Origin: Dirofilaria immitis
Lineage: Eukaryota; Nematoda; Chromadorea; Rhabditida; Onchocercidae
Length of the DNA stretch: 64,000 bases
Assembly: GCA_024305405.1 (NCBI GenBank)
Contig: JAKNDB010000098.1
Coordinates: forward strand, 2,374,501-2,438,500
Reading direction: 5' to 3'
Shown here in pieces: positions 44,716-55,647 of this stretch; position 1 is the stretch's first letter, and every line of letters begins with the position of its first letter. A program made the position numbers and the translations under genes. The notes beneath the pieces were generated by a model. That model was given only the letters and a program-made list of their open reading frames with translations, was not told the DNA's origin and did no database searches.

Positions 44716-45819
44716 ATGAACAAACTTTTCATATTTCTTGGTTTAGTGCTTCTTTTTGTTTCATCATTTTCCGCATCAGAATCAGAATCAAAGGTAATTT
44801 TCTTCAGTTTTAACTTTCCCAATTCATTAGTTACTGAAACTATTAAATTGGAAAAATTTTTAAAGTTTTGTTAATTATATTAAATTAAAAATGATCAACA
44901 ATAGATATAGTGATAAATCGAGGAAGATAAAGAATATAAGTTGAGGAAAAAATGCGATGGAAAAGTATATTGCTTCGTGGATCACAAATCAGATCATATT
45001 CAAACTACTTTTTCATATTCAAACTACTTTTTCGGTTATGATTTTCATTTTGTATGATATAAAATATCTTTACGATTTCAGGATGTAACTTTTGAAGAAA
45101 GTGACGAAGATGATGAAGAAGACGAAGAAAAATCAGAAGAGCAGGGGAATCAATCAAATGAGCATCACGATCATGCAACTGAAGATGATGAATATGTAAC
45201 TAAAGGAGAATTTGTTGAAAGTGATGGCAAGTAAGTCGTTTCAATTTTTCAATTATTTAAATTCCTAAAAATACTTCAATTCATATTCAAGTAATCTCCA
45301 CTTTAGCTTTTTATGAATTTTACCATCCATCTTCTAACACTAATTTGTTACTTTTTTTCGTTATAATATTTTTCAGATTTTCTCGGAATCTTTTTTCACT
45401 TAAATAATGTGCCTCAGAAAAGTAACTTTCTTAATGAATCTAAACGACTTCCATTATGACTTAATTCTATAGTGTTTTATCTCAACTTACTATTGCAGGA
45501 TGAAACATTGTGAAAGTCATGAAGCTTGTTACGATCAACGTGAACCACAATCATGGTGTATACTGAAACCGCATCAATCTTGGACGTAAGCAAATTTGAT
45601 CATTCTAATATAGAAAAATTAGTTGGATAAAGTTTAGAATTTTTGGTATGTATAAAAGTTTTTCAAAAATTTTCCAGCAAAAGAACTTTTTGTTTTAGAC
45701 AAAGAGGTTGTTTCTGCGAATCAAAAAAACATGCATGCGTTATCGAACGAAAAAGTGGCGACAAATTGGAATATTCGTATTGCTCACCCCGAAATAACTG
45801 GCAGTGTTCATATGATTAA
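44716..45819 (+). CDS. alt: ALT family secreted larval protein, left copy
   Basis: Member of the filarial abundant-larval-transcript family: small secreted proteins highly made by infective larvae and studied as vaccine candidates; their molecular role is not settled. Four exons (44716-44793, 45082-45230, 45499-45585, 45699-45819) join in frame to 144 residues. Residues 1 to about 20 are a signal peptide (MNKLFIFLGLVLLFVSSFSA). An acidic stretch of E and D follows (about 27-60) with one NQS glycosylation sequon, then the family-typical VTKGEFVESDGK and a C-terminal domain with eight cysteines including CESHEACYDQREP, GCFCESKKHACVIER and YCSPRNNWQC. Exon 1 equals the signal peptide plus a few residues. 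Differs from the right copy by at least one residue (G here, R there, in EEQ-x-NQS). Confidence 0.88.
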
Positions 45820-47292
45820 TAACCTATAATTCCTTTCACTAACTAACATTTTAAAGTATTTGTAATGTATTCTGATTTTTTTAAATACATTCTGTCACAT
45901 TCAATAATGTGAAAGCACGCAAAACAGTAGCAACGGTAATAATTTCAATGAAGCAAACTATAATAAGCTTTTTTTTTTTTATAAATATATATCAGTGATA
46001 ATGCTAAAAAGAAGGCATACGCTCATATATTTTTTCATTACATAATGATCCAAATAATTAACTAACGTTTGAACAAAAATTTTAATCAGCATTAATTTTA
46101 GCTTTAAATTTCCATAAAGCTTTCATAAATTTTTCTTATCTTTCATTCTCTTCTACTTCGATTTATGCTTATTTGAAAACTAACTATCGATTGATTAAAT
46201 CAAATCAGTAACGTTTAATTTAAGTTTTAATACAAAATGTTAGAGAATGAAAAGCGACAAATTTTATGGAATTTAAAGCTGAAATTGTTATTAATACTCC
46301 TTCTGATGAGAATGCATATTCTGAAGTTGAATAAGTGACTTAAAAACGAATATATATGAAATTATATAAGTAGAATGATATTATTGTGATGAAAAAAAGA
46401 TTCCTATTATGTATTTCTTCATCAACTGGTACAAGCGAAAATTGCAATTGCTGAATTTTGGTATAATAAGAAAAGAATGAATTTCAACTGATCTATTTTC
46501 TTGTTATATAATTCTCAACTCTAATTAAAAAATATTTGAAGCGAATTCATTGAAAAGAAAACACAAGAAACCATGTAATACATATATAATTGATTTGAAG
46601 ATTTGATTCGAAATAAATTAGCTTATAAGGATGAGTAATTACATTCGGTTGCATCGAATACAATCAATGTTAAAATTTACTTACTCATAACAAACTTTAG
46701 ATGTGATCAATCAATCTTCTGGTCATGCAAAGGAATTATTTTGATGAAGATTTGCATAACACTTTGAACGAAAAAATTTGAAGTTGGTGTCGGTATATTA
46801 TGGAGAAAAGTGTTAGTTCTTCATAATGCAAGAAAATTGTTCACATATCTGCGAAACTTTTTGCATATTCAAAACAATTTATTATAGCGCAGAGGATTAT
46901 ATATGGAAGATTAAATTAATTAATGTTTCCAGAAAGTAGCGTGACCTTGTTGAAAGCCAATTCATATGAACACTCTAAATCAAAAATTTTTTATGTAAAA
47001 ATCGAATTTTGATAGTGAGTATTCTAATGAAAAAAAAAAAATGAAGTTATCTACAATTCATCAAATAAACAGATATTTCAAGTAGCAGATAATTTTCTTC
47101 AAATGGTTATTACACTTTCTACAAAATTTTTATAGAAATAATGTTTTCCCTACCCACATTATTCGTCAAATTAAATTGCTCGTAAAATAGAAAGTTTAAC
47201 TTGAGTTTTGTTAAGAATGAGTATGTTAATAGCAAAAGATTCAAGGAATTTTAAAATTGCTGAAAGACAATTAATACGCAAATATCTGGCAT
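45820..47292. other. Downstream of left ALT, no gene seen
   Basis: AT-rich, contains the ALT 3' UTR. No recognisable coding sequence up to the small frame at 47293. Confidence 0.4.
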
Positions 47293-47408
47293 TAGTCAGA
47301 TTCTGAAATCACTTCTGTTTCTTGAAGTTTTAAAACTTGTTCTTCTATCGGTTCTTCCGAATTCTCCTTAACCGTTAATTTCCTATGATTCGATCTAATT
47401 TTTTTCAT
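47293..47408 (-). CDS. Small charged hypothetical frame, left copy (broken by one base)
   Basis: Mirror of the 38-codon frame at 52929-53045. The left copy is one base shorter, so its frame is shifted. No family recognised. Confidence 0.25.
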
Positions 47409-47779
47409 TTTAAATCATCGCATTATAGTTTTCATAGATGGCATCAATAATCGTTAGACATTGCATTCTGCTGTGTTCAATATAACTGTTCTTAAAATAT
47501 TTTTTGTTTGAGATTTCCGAAAAGATTCATATCAGATATTTTAATTTCTAATAAAATTTGATTGCTATTAGTTATTGTAATTTTTTACTTTGAAGAACAA
47601 TTAGTTTAATAACGATTGAACAAAAATATTGGAATTTCCGCTGTGAAACATTATATTTATGGTGAGAAATATGAATAACTCTTTACCAATCTACTTTTTT
47701 CTCATAACGAATAACTGTTGAGTATAAAATTTGCCTTAACGATCGTTGAAATTTCGTTTAACTTGAGTTTAATAGATAT

Positions 47780-47875
47780 ATACGATGATTTTGTCGTATA
47801 TATTTCTCTAATCATAGATATGATTATGAATCGTCTACGTTTGTCTCATCATAGATATGCATTATGACCCGTAAT
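47780..47875 (-). repeat. Single dispersed copy of the 8.45-kb minisatellite unit (left arm)
   Basis: Contains CGATGATTTTGTCGTATATA, CTAATCATAGATATGATTATG and CATAGATATGCATTATGA, the reverse complement of the unit tandemly repeated at 8450-8876. Confidence 0.8.
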
Positions 47876-47895
47876 ATAACAATGATATTCATGTT

Positions 47896-48084
47896 TTACA
47901 AGAGCAGTACATTTTGAACTTTCACAAGACTTAACTGCCGGGAATTTTTTATATGTCTTAATAAGTTTCGTCGCTCGACGCGAATATCGAAGTTAGTCAG
48001 TACCAAGAAATAAATGATTAAGAGGAACCAATAGCATAGGAAATAAGAAGCGTTATAAGACGGCAGCGACTGCAATAGAAACAA
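47896..48084 (-). CDS. Hypothetical 62-codon frame, left copy
   Basis: Identical to the frame at 52253-52441: a hydrophobic segment (YFLCYWFLLIIYFLVL) followed by a basic stretch (VERRNLLRHIKNSR). It could be a small membrane protein or a former exon, as an acceptor-like TTCTATTGCAG overlaps its start. No family recognised. Confidence 0.25.
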   Translation of the reverse strand: MFLLQSLPSYNASYFLCYWFLLIIYFLVLTNFDIRVERRNLLRHIKNSRQLSLVKVQNVLLL

Positions 48085-48485
48085 AGGACAACAATAACAA
48101 AGGCACTATGTTAATTATTATCAAAAAATTGAGCAAAAACTCGAGTAAAACAAGCCGATAAATATATTAATAACATTTTCGAATCATTGATGAAAAACTA
48201 TGATAACAAGGAATATTATTAATTATAACAATATATGATAATATAAGTGATAAACGAATATGATATGAAATTAGGTTCAATTACAAATAAAAATTATTTC
48301 AAATTTTATTAATTATTTTTAGTTAAAAATCAAACAATAATCATTAAAATATGAGAGAGCTCACAGCCTTATATATGAAATCATTTTTTCTATTAATATA
48401 TATTATTTATTGGTATATTCTTAACAAAATGTAATCTTTCAACTGAATGTTTGTATATAATTTTATGCCTTAGCAAATTATTATT

Positions 48486-48719
<234 letters not shown>

Positions 48720-49046
48720 TTAGATCTAAGTGGTCATTTGTTCCTTCCTATACTGACGTATATAATTCAATAACAGTGTAGAATTCTACTGACAGTCACA
48801 TTGATATTACAGAGATAAATTTATTTGAAAAATTTACATAAACCTACGATTTTCGATGAGGCTATGAAAAGTTTTCATTACTTCATAAAACATTTATAAT
48901 ATTCAAAATTAACAAACTCGTATTTTATTCTATAAATCGTTTTCATCGCTGTATTTAGAGAATAAAAGATTCACATAATTATGCAAAAAGATTAACGGTA
49001 TTATAATTCTCTGGCCATAGATCGCATCTTTACAGAAATTGTTTAA

Positions 49047-49370
49047 TTCAGTACTCCCGGGAATCTGAAAATTCATCATCGAATACATACAGGCGAGAAA
49101 CCATTTAAGTGTGGTGCATGCGCTTTGAAGTTCAATCAATTCAGCAATCTGAAAAGACATCAACGACAAATGCATACAACGAAACCATTCAAGTGCAATA
49201 TATGTAGGAAAGAATTCAGTAATCCCGGGAATCTGAAAAAGCATCATCGAACACATATAGATGAAAAAGCATTCAACTGCAAATTATACGGGAAGGAATT
49301 CAGTCGAAATCATGATTTGCGAAGGCCTGAAAAAAATATAAACATTGAGCTGAAAGATTGCATTGCATGA
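49047..49370 (+). CDS. C2H2 zinc-finger protein fragment in spacer
   Basis: 107 codons open from just after a stop to TGA at 49368-49370, with an acceptor-like TTTAATTCAG at the start that suggests an internal or terminal exon. Fingers read in order: [55 protein letters not shown], and a last degenerate one (FNCKLYGKEFSRNHDL) whose second cysteine is Y and whose histidines are lost. DNA binding by the two central fingers is plausible. It is a paralogue of the units in both arms and of relics at 26-29 kb. Confidence 0.65.
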   Translation, partial: FSTPGNLKIHHRIHTGEKPFKCGACALKFNQFSNLKRHQRQMHTTKPFKCNICRKEFSNPGNLKKHHRTHIDEKAFNCKLYGKEFSRNHDLRRPEKNINIELKDCIA

Positions 49371-50488
49371 AGAATATAGTAACAAATGATATCTGCAATA
49401 CAGTTATATTAATAAAGAAAATTATTTCATATATAAGGCTATGAGCTCTGTTTTACCTCTCATATTTTAATGATTATTGTTTGATTGATGACTAAAAATA
49501 ATTAATAAAATTTGAGAAAATTTTTATTTGCAATTGAGCTTAATTTCATATCATATTCATTTATCACTTATATTATCATATATTGTTATAATTAATAATA
49601 TTCTATTTTTTGCCACATTTATCTATTTGTTATTATAGTTTTTCATCAGTGATTCGAAAATGTTGATAAAATATCTACAAGACTGTTTTACTCGAATTTT
49701 TGCTCACTTTTTATAAACACATAACGAGGTTGAACGTCAATGAGTATTTCTTTTTCTGCATCCAGTTTTGCGAAAATAGTCTCAATAGCATTTGTATGGA
49801 ACCTCGAAATCGTTAAGCATATAACAGAAAGCTGAAACGATCCTGAAAAGACAGAATCCCATCCAATAGCAAAGACATATTATTGATTTGTTTAGCGATA
49901 TGATAAAAAAATTCTACAACAGATATAACGAGATATAAAAGCAAAGTATTATGCATAAAAACTTCGTATTTCTAATATATAGTCAAGTTGAATTATCTTC
50001 GCTTCAAAGTGTTCCTGTAAAAACAGTGAATTTAGGTTTTCATTTGAAATAATTACTTGAAATCATCATTGCATGCAATACTTTTGTGTGATCGGTACTA
50101 CCATATGTTTTTTTGATTTCAATATCGATTATAGCTTTTTATGAGTGTAATATTGATTTGATAAAGTTCTGTTATGATTTAGTTCCTCACATTGTTATTT
50201 CGCTTTTCTCATTTTATTCTTACAATAATTACATACAAGTAGATGCCTGAAACTTTAAAAGGCTATGTTTAAGTTTGAAGGAGAAAGAATGATGAGATTT
50301 CATACTGCTAATTTCTATATCATTAGCATAAAATGTGCATTTTTGTATATTTCGTAATTAATTAGGTTTTGATACATGACTTAGTAATTCGCTTATTTCT
50401 CCTTTTGTTTCTTTTATGAAGCTTTTTTCCCGAGTGAAAATATAAAATCAAATAATAATGAATTAATACCAAGCTTAACAAAGCAATT
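49371..50488. other. Spacer, zinc-finger 3' flank then AT-rich DNA
   Basis: 49380-49700 is a diverged direct copy of 51900-52210. The rest has no recognisable feature. Confidence 0.5.
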
Positions 50489-50755
50489 GGTAAACCTTAC
50501 TTGCTCGCGCAATTGCAGGCGAAGCTGATATACCATTTTTAGCATCTCCGGGTCTGATTTTGTTGAAATGTTTGTTGGTGTTGGCGCAAGCCGCGTTCGC
50601 GAGATGTTCGATCAAGGCAAAAAAAATGCTCCTTGTATAATCTTTATAGACGAAATAGATGCAGTAGGCAGACACCGCGGCATTGGCCTTGGCGGTGGCA
50701 ATGACGAGAGAGAACAAACATTAAATCAGCTATTAGTTGAAGTGGATGGAATGTT
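50489..50755 (+). pseudogene. ftsH: Fragment of bacterial ftsH (probable Wolbachia-derived nuclear insert)
   Basis: About 88 codons of the AAA ATPase domain of the membrane protease FtsH. It starts just after Walker A ([14 protein letters not shown]) and shifts frame once near 50540. It then runs through [20 protein letters not shown], Walker [13 protein letters not shown] and [20 protein letters not shown], to LLVEVDGM. The [16 protein letters not shown] form is that of Rickettsiales FtsH as I recall it, and differs from mitochondrial YME1/AFG3 proteins. Base composition is visibly richer in G and C (GTTGGCGCAAGCCGCGTTCG) than the surroundings. No Walker A, rest of the ATPase, protease domain or membrane segments remain, so it is a relic. 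Filarial genomes commonly carry such inserts from Wolbachia; donor identity is inferred. Confidence 0.85.
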
Positions 50756-51616
50756 TCATAAAGGATTTAAAGTTTCATATTTTTCATGCCTTAATTCTCG
50801 ATTAGGAAATTAAGAATATTGAGATATATATTGTGAACATTGCTTCAGATAACGTCAATATCCATCATAACAAATTCTGAAAGAAATAAATGGATAGCAC
50901 GAATAAAGATGGTAACTTATAGATATGAATTGTTTCAATGAAATGAAAAATTGAAAGTATGCTTCTTATGTAGAAGAAATTAGTTTCCTTTTATAGCATG
51001 TGCAATGAATTTCAACTAACAGGAATTAAGCAAAATTCAATTTTAAAAAACAACGACAACCGAAATTCGATACATTGAAAGTTATACTAAACTATACTAA
51101 GTACGTATGTCGTTGAAATAAGTATGTCATTCTTTTATTCGCAATATTTCATGCTGATGAATTGCATTTACATTAAGGGAGCCATAAAATCATTGTTTAT
51201 ATTATTAGTCGTGTTTGAGAATGAATACATCAAGCGATGATAAAAATTTTTCCATTTAAAATAGCTCCATCATATTCCTTTCCTACAGTTACCTCCAAAA
51301 CAATATAATCCAACGCTCCCATGTTCCTTGATCTCCGGTTTACTATATATTCCATTCAGTTATTTCATGAGGATATAAACCAATGCCGCATTTTCATTGA
51401 ATGATACAAATAGTGAAATGGAATGGTATAATATGATATGATTTCTTCTCATTCATTTCCTATTTTTTCCTTGATTGAAATGATGTTATTTATATTAACA
51501 TGCTTGTCTATTAACATTTATCTCTGTAATATCAATGTAACTGTCAGTATAATTCTACACTGTTATTGAATTATATACGTCAGTATAGGAAGGAACAAAT
51601 GACCACTTAGATCTAA

Positions 51617-51851
<235 letters not shown>

Positions 51852-52252
51852 AATAATAATTTGCTAAGGCATAAAATTATATACAAACATTCAGTTGAAA
51901 GATTACATTTTGTTAAGAATATACCAATAAATAATATATATTAATAGAAAAAATGATTTCATATATAAGGCTGTGAGCTCTCTCATATTTTAATGATTAT
52001 TGTTTGATTTTTAACTAAAAATAATTAATAAAATTTGAAATAATTTTTATTTGTAATTGAACCTAATTTCATATCATATTCGTTTATCACTTATATTATC
52101 ATATATTGTTATAATTAATAATATTCCTTGTTATCATAGTTTTTCATCAATGATTTGAAAATGTTATTAATATATTTATCGGCTTGTTTTACTCGAGTTT
52201 TTGCTCAATTTTTTGATAATAATTAACATAGTGCCTTTGTTATTGTTGTCCT

Positions 52253-52441
52253 TTGTTTCTATTGCAGTCGCTGCCGTCTTATAACGCTTCTTATTTCCTA
52301 TGCTATTGGTTCCTCTTAATCATTTATTTCTTGGTACTGACTAACTTCGATATTCGCGTCGAGCGACGAAACTTATTAAGACATATAAAAAATTCCCGGC
52401 AGTTAAGTCTTGTGAAAGTTCAAAATGTACTGCTCTTGTAA
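52253..52441 (+). CDS. Hypothetical 62-codon frame, right copy
   Basis: Mirror of 47896-48084 with identical translation. Hydrophobic N-terminal half, basic C-terminal half. The CTTCGATATTCGCGTCGAGC stretch is richer in G and C than its surroundings. No family recognised. Confidence 0.25.
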   Translation: MFLLQSLPSYNASYFLCYWFLLIIYFLVLTNFDIRVERRNLLRHIKNSRQLSLVKVQNVLLL

Positions 52442-52464
52442 AACATGAATATCATTGTTATATT

Positions 52465-52565
52465 ACGGGTCATAATGCATATCTATGATGAGACAAACGT
52501 AGACGATTCATAATCATATCTATGATTAGAGAAATATATACGACAAAATCATCGTATATATCTAT
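52465..52565 (+). repeat. Single dispersed copy of the 8.45-kb minisatellite unit (right arm)
   Basis: CATAATGCATATCTATGATG, TAATCATATCTATGATTAG and ACGACAAAATCATCGTATAT occur in the order seen in the tandem array at 8450-8876. Confidence 0.8.
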
Positions 52566-52928
52566 TAAACTCAAGTTAAACGAAATTTCAACGATCGTTA
52601 AGGCAAATTTTATACTCAACAGTTATTCGTTATGAGAAAAAGTAGATTGGTAAAGAGTTATTCATATTTCTCACCATAAATATAATGTTTCACAGCGGAA
52701 ATTCCAATATTTTTTGTTCAATCGTTATTAAACTAATTGTTCTTCAAAGTAAAAAATTACAATAACTAATAGCAATCAAATTTTATTAGAAATTAAAATA
52801 TCTGATATGAATCTTTTCGGAAATCTCAAACAAAAAATATTTTAAGAACAGTTATATTGAACACAGCAGAATGCAATGTCTAACGATTATTGATGCCATC
52901 TATGAAAACTATAATGCGATGATTTAAA

Positions 52929-53045
52929 ATGAAAAAAATTAGATCGAATCATAGGAAATTAACGGTTAAGGAGAATTCGGAAGAACCGATAGAAGAACAA
53001 GTTTTAAAACTTCAAGAAACAGAAGTGATTTCAGAATCTGACTAA
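52929..53045 (+). CDS. Small charged hypothetical frame, right copy
   Basis: 38 codons rich in E, K and V (MKKIRSNHRKLTVKENSEEP through to VISESD). A one-base shift would join it to an upstream frame from about 52849 (NSYIEHSRMQCLTIIDAIYE), which follows an acceptor-like TTTTAAG. It may be a terminal exon of an unrecognised gene. Function unknown. Confidence 0.3.
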   Translation: MKKIRSNHRKLTVKENSEEPIEEQVLKLQETEVISESD

Positions 53046-54515
53046 TGCCAGATATTTGCGTATTAATTGTCTTTCAGCAATTTTTAAAATTCCTTGAATC
53101 TTTTGCTATTAACATACTCATTCTTAACAAAACTCAAGTTAAACTTTCTATTTTACGAGCAATTTAATTTGACGAATAATGTGGGTAGGGAAAACATTAT
53201 TTCTATAAAAATTTTGTAGAAAGTGTAATAACCATTTGAAGAAAATTATCTGCTACTTGAAATATCTGTTTATTTGATGAATTGTAGATAACTTCATTTT
53301 TTTTTTTCATTAGAATACTCACTATCAAAATTCGATTTTTTACATAAAAAATTTTTGATTTAGAGTGTTCATATGAATTGGCTTTCAACAAGGTCACGCT
53401 ACTTTCTGGAAACATTAATTAATTTAATCTTCCATATATAATCCTCTGCGCTATAATAAATTGTTTTGAATATGCAAAAAGTTTCGCAGATATGTGAACA
53501 ATTTTCTTGCATTATGAAGAACTAACACTTTTCTCCATAATATACCGACACCAACTTCAAATTTTTTCGTTCAAAGTGTTATGCAAATCTTCATCAAAAT
53601 AATTCCTTTGCATGACCAGAAGATTGATTGATCACATCTAAAGTTTGTTATGAGTAAGTAAATTTTAACATTGATTGTATTCGATGCAACCGAATGTAAT
53701 TACTCATCCTTATAAGCTAATTTATTTCGAATCAAATCTTCAAATCAATTATATATGTATTACATGGTTTCTTGTGTTTTCTTTTCAATGAATTCGCTTC
53801 AAATATTTTTTAATTAGAGTTGAGAATTATATAACAAGAAAATAGATCAGTTGAAATTCATTCTTTTCTTATTATACCAAAATTCAGCAATTGCAATTTT
53901 CGCTTGTACCAGTTGATGAAGAAATACATAATAGGAATCTTTTTTCATCACAATAATATCATTCTACTTATATAATTTCATATATATTCGTTTTTAAGTC
54001 ACTTATTCAACTTCAGAATATGCATTCTCATCAGAAGGAGTATTAATAACAATTTCAGCTTTAAATTCCATAAAATTTGTCGCTTTTCATTCTCTAACAT
54101 TTTGTATTAAAACTTAAATTAAACGTTACTGATTTGATTTAATCAATCGATAGTTAGTTTTCAAATAAGCATAAATCGAAGTAGAAGAGAATGAAAGATA
54201 AGAAAATTTATGAAAGCTTTATGGAAATTTAAAGCTAAAATTAATGCTGATTAAAATTTTTGTTCAAACGTTAGTTAATTATTTGGATCATTATGTAATG
54301 AAAAAATATATGAGCGTATGCCTTCTTTTAGCATTATCACTGATATATATTTATAAAAAAAAAAAAGCTTATTATAGTTTGCTTCATTGAAATTATTACC
54401 GTTGCTACTGTTTTGCGTGCTTTCACATTATTGAATGTGACAGAATGTATTTAAAAAAATCAGAATACATTACAAATACTTTAAAATGTTAGTTAGTGAA
54501 AGGAATTATAGGTTA

Positions 54516-55621
54516 TTAATCATATGAACACTGCCAGTTATTTCGGGGTGAGCAATACGAATATTCCAATTTGTCGCCACTTTTTCGTTCGATAACGCAT
54601 GCATGTTTTTTTGATTCGCAGAAACAACCTCTTTGTCTAAAACAAAAAGTTCTTTTGCTGGAAAATTTTTGAAAAACTTTTATACATACCAAAAATTCTA
54701 AACTTTATCCAACTAATTTTTCTATATTAGAATGATCAAATTTGCTTACGTCCAAGATTGATGCGGTTTCAGTATACACCATGATTGTGGTTCACGTTGA
54801 TCGTAACAAGCTTCATGACTTTCACAATGTTTCATCCTGCAATAGTAAGTTGAGATAAAACACTATAGAATTAAGTCATAATGGAAGTCGTTTAGATTCA
54901 TTAAGAAAGTTACTTTTCTGAGGCACATTATTTAAGTGAAAGAAAGATTCCGAGAAAATCTGAAAAATATTATAACGAAAAAAAGTAACAAATTAGTGTT
55001 AGAAGATGGATGGTAAAATTCATAAAAAGCTAAAGTGGAGATTACTTGAATATGAATTGAAGTATTTTTTAGGAATTTAAATAATTGAAAAATTGAAACG
55101 ACTTACTTGCCATCACTTTCAACAAATTCTCCTTTAGTTACATATTCATCATCTTCAGTTGCATGATCGTGATGCTCATTTGATTGATTCCTCTGCTCTT
55201 CTGATTTTTCTTCGTCTTCTTCATCATCTTCGTCACTTTCTTCAAAAGTTACATCCTGAAATCGTAAAGATATTTTATATCATACAAAATGAAAATCATA
55301 ACCGAAAAAGTAGTTTGAATATGAAAAAGTAGTTTGAATATGATCTGATTTGTGATCCACGAAGCAATATACTTTTCCATCGCATTTTTTCCTCAACTTA
55401 TATTCTTTATCTTCCTCGATTTATCACTATATCTATTGTTGATCATTTTTAATTTAATATAATTAACAAAACTTTAAAAATTTTTCCAATTTAATAGTTT
55501 CAGTAACTAATGAATTGGGAAAGTTAAAACTGAAGAAAATTACCTTTGATTCTGATTCTGATGCGGAAAATGATGAAACAAAAAGAAGCACTAAACCAAG
55601 AAATATGAAAAGTTTGTTCAT
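54516..55621 (-). CDS. alt: ALT family secreted larval protein, right copy
   Basis: Mirror of the gene at 44716-45819, same four-exon structure, 144 residues, open throughout. The acidic segment reads EEQRNQS where the left copy has EEQGNQS (AGG versus GGG), a non-synonymous difference. Signal peptide and all eight cysteines are conserved. With the two copies facing outward-in around the palindrome centre, both would be expressed if promoters in the arms are complete; each has its own 2.6 kb upstream region. Confidence 0.88.
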
Positions 55622-55630
55622 TTTTTCTTT

Positions 55631-55647
55631 CTAAAAAATCAAATAGC
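55631..55647 (-). promoter_or_regulatory. Likely spliced-leader acceptor, right ALT gene
   Basis: Mirror of the left site: T-rich run ending TTTTTTAG nine bases before the ATG. Confidence 0.55.

Larger units (their letters stand above)
48821..51515. other. Palindrome spacer (2695 bp)
   Basis: Unique sequence between the arms. It opens with about 160 bases resembling 27231-27400 in direct orientation (AATTTACA, ATTTTCGATGAG, ATGAAAA). It continues with a plus-strand zinc-finger unit and a 3' flank (49380-49700) resembling 51900-52210 in the right arm, then the FtsH fragment and unremarkable AT-rich DNA. Confidence 0.85.

Noticed and set aside
50489..50755. Host mitochondrial FtsH-like protease (YME1/AFG3 type)
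   Set aside because: The [16 protein letters not shown] segment and uninterrupted bacterial-style sequence fit alphaproteobacterial FtsH better, and no exon structure is present. A database search would settle it.
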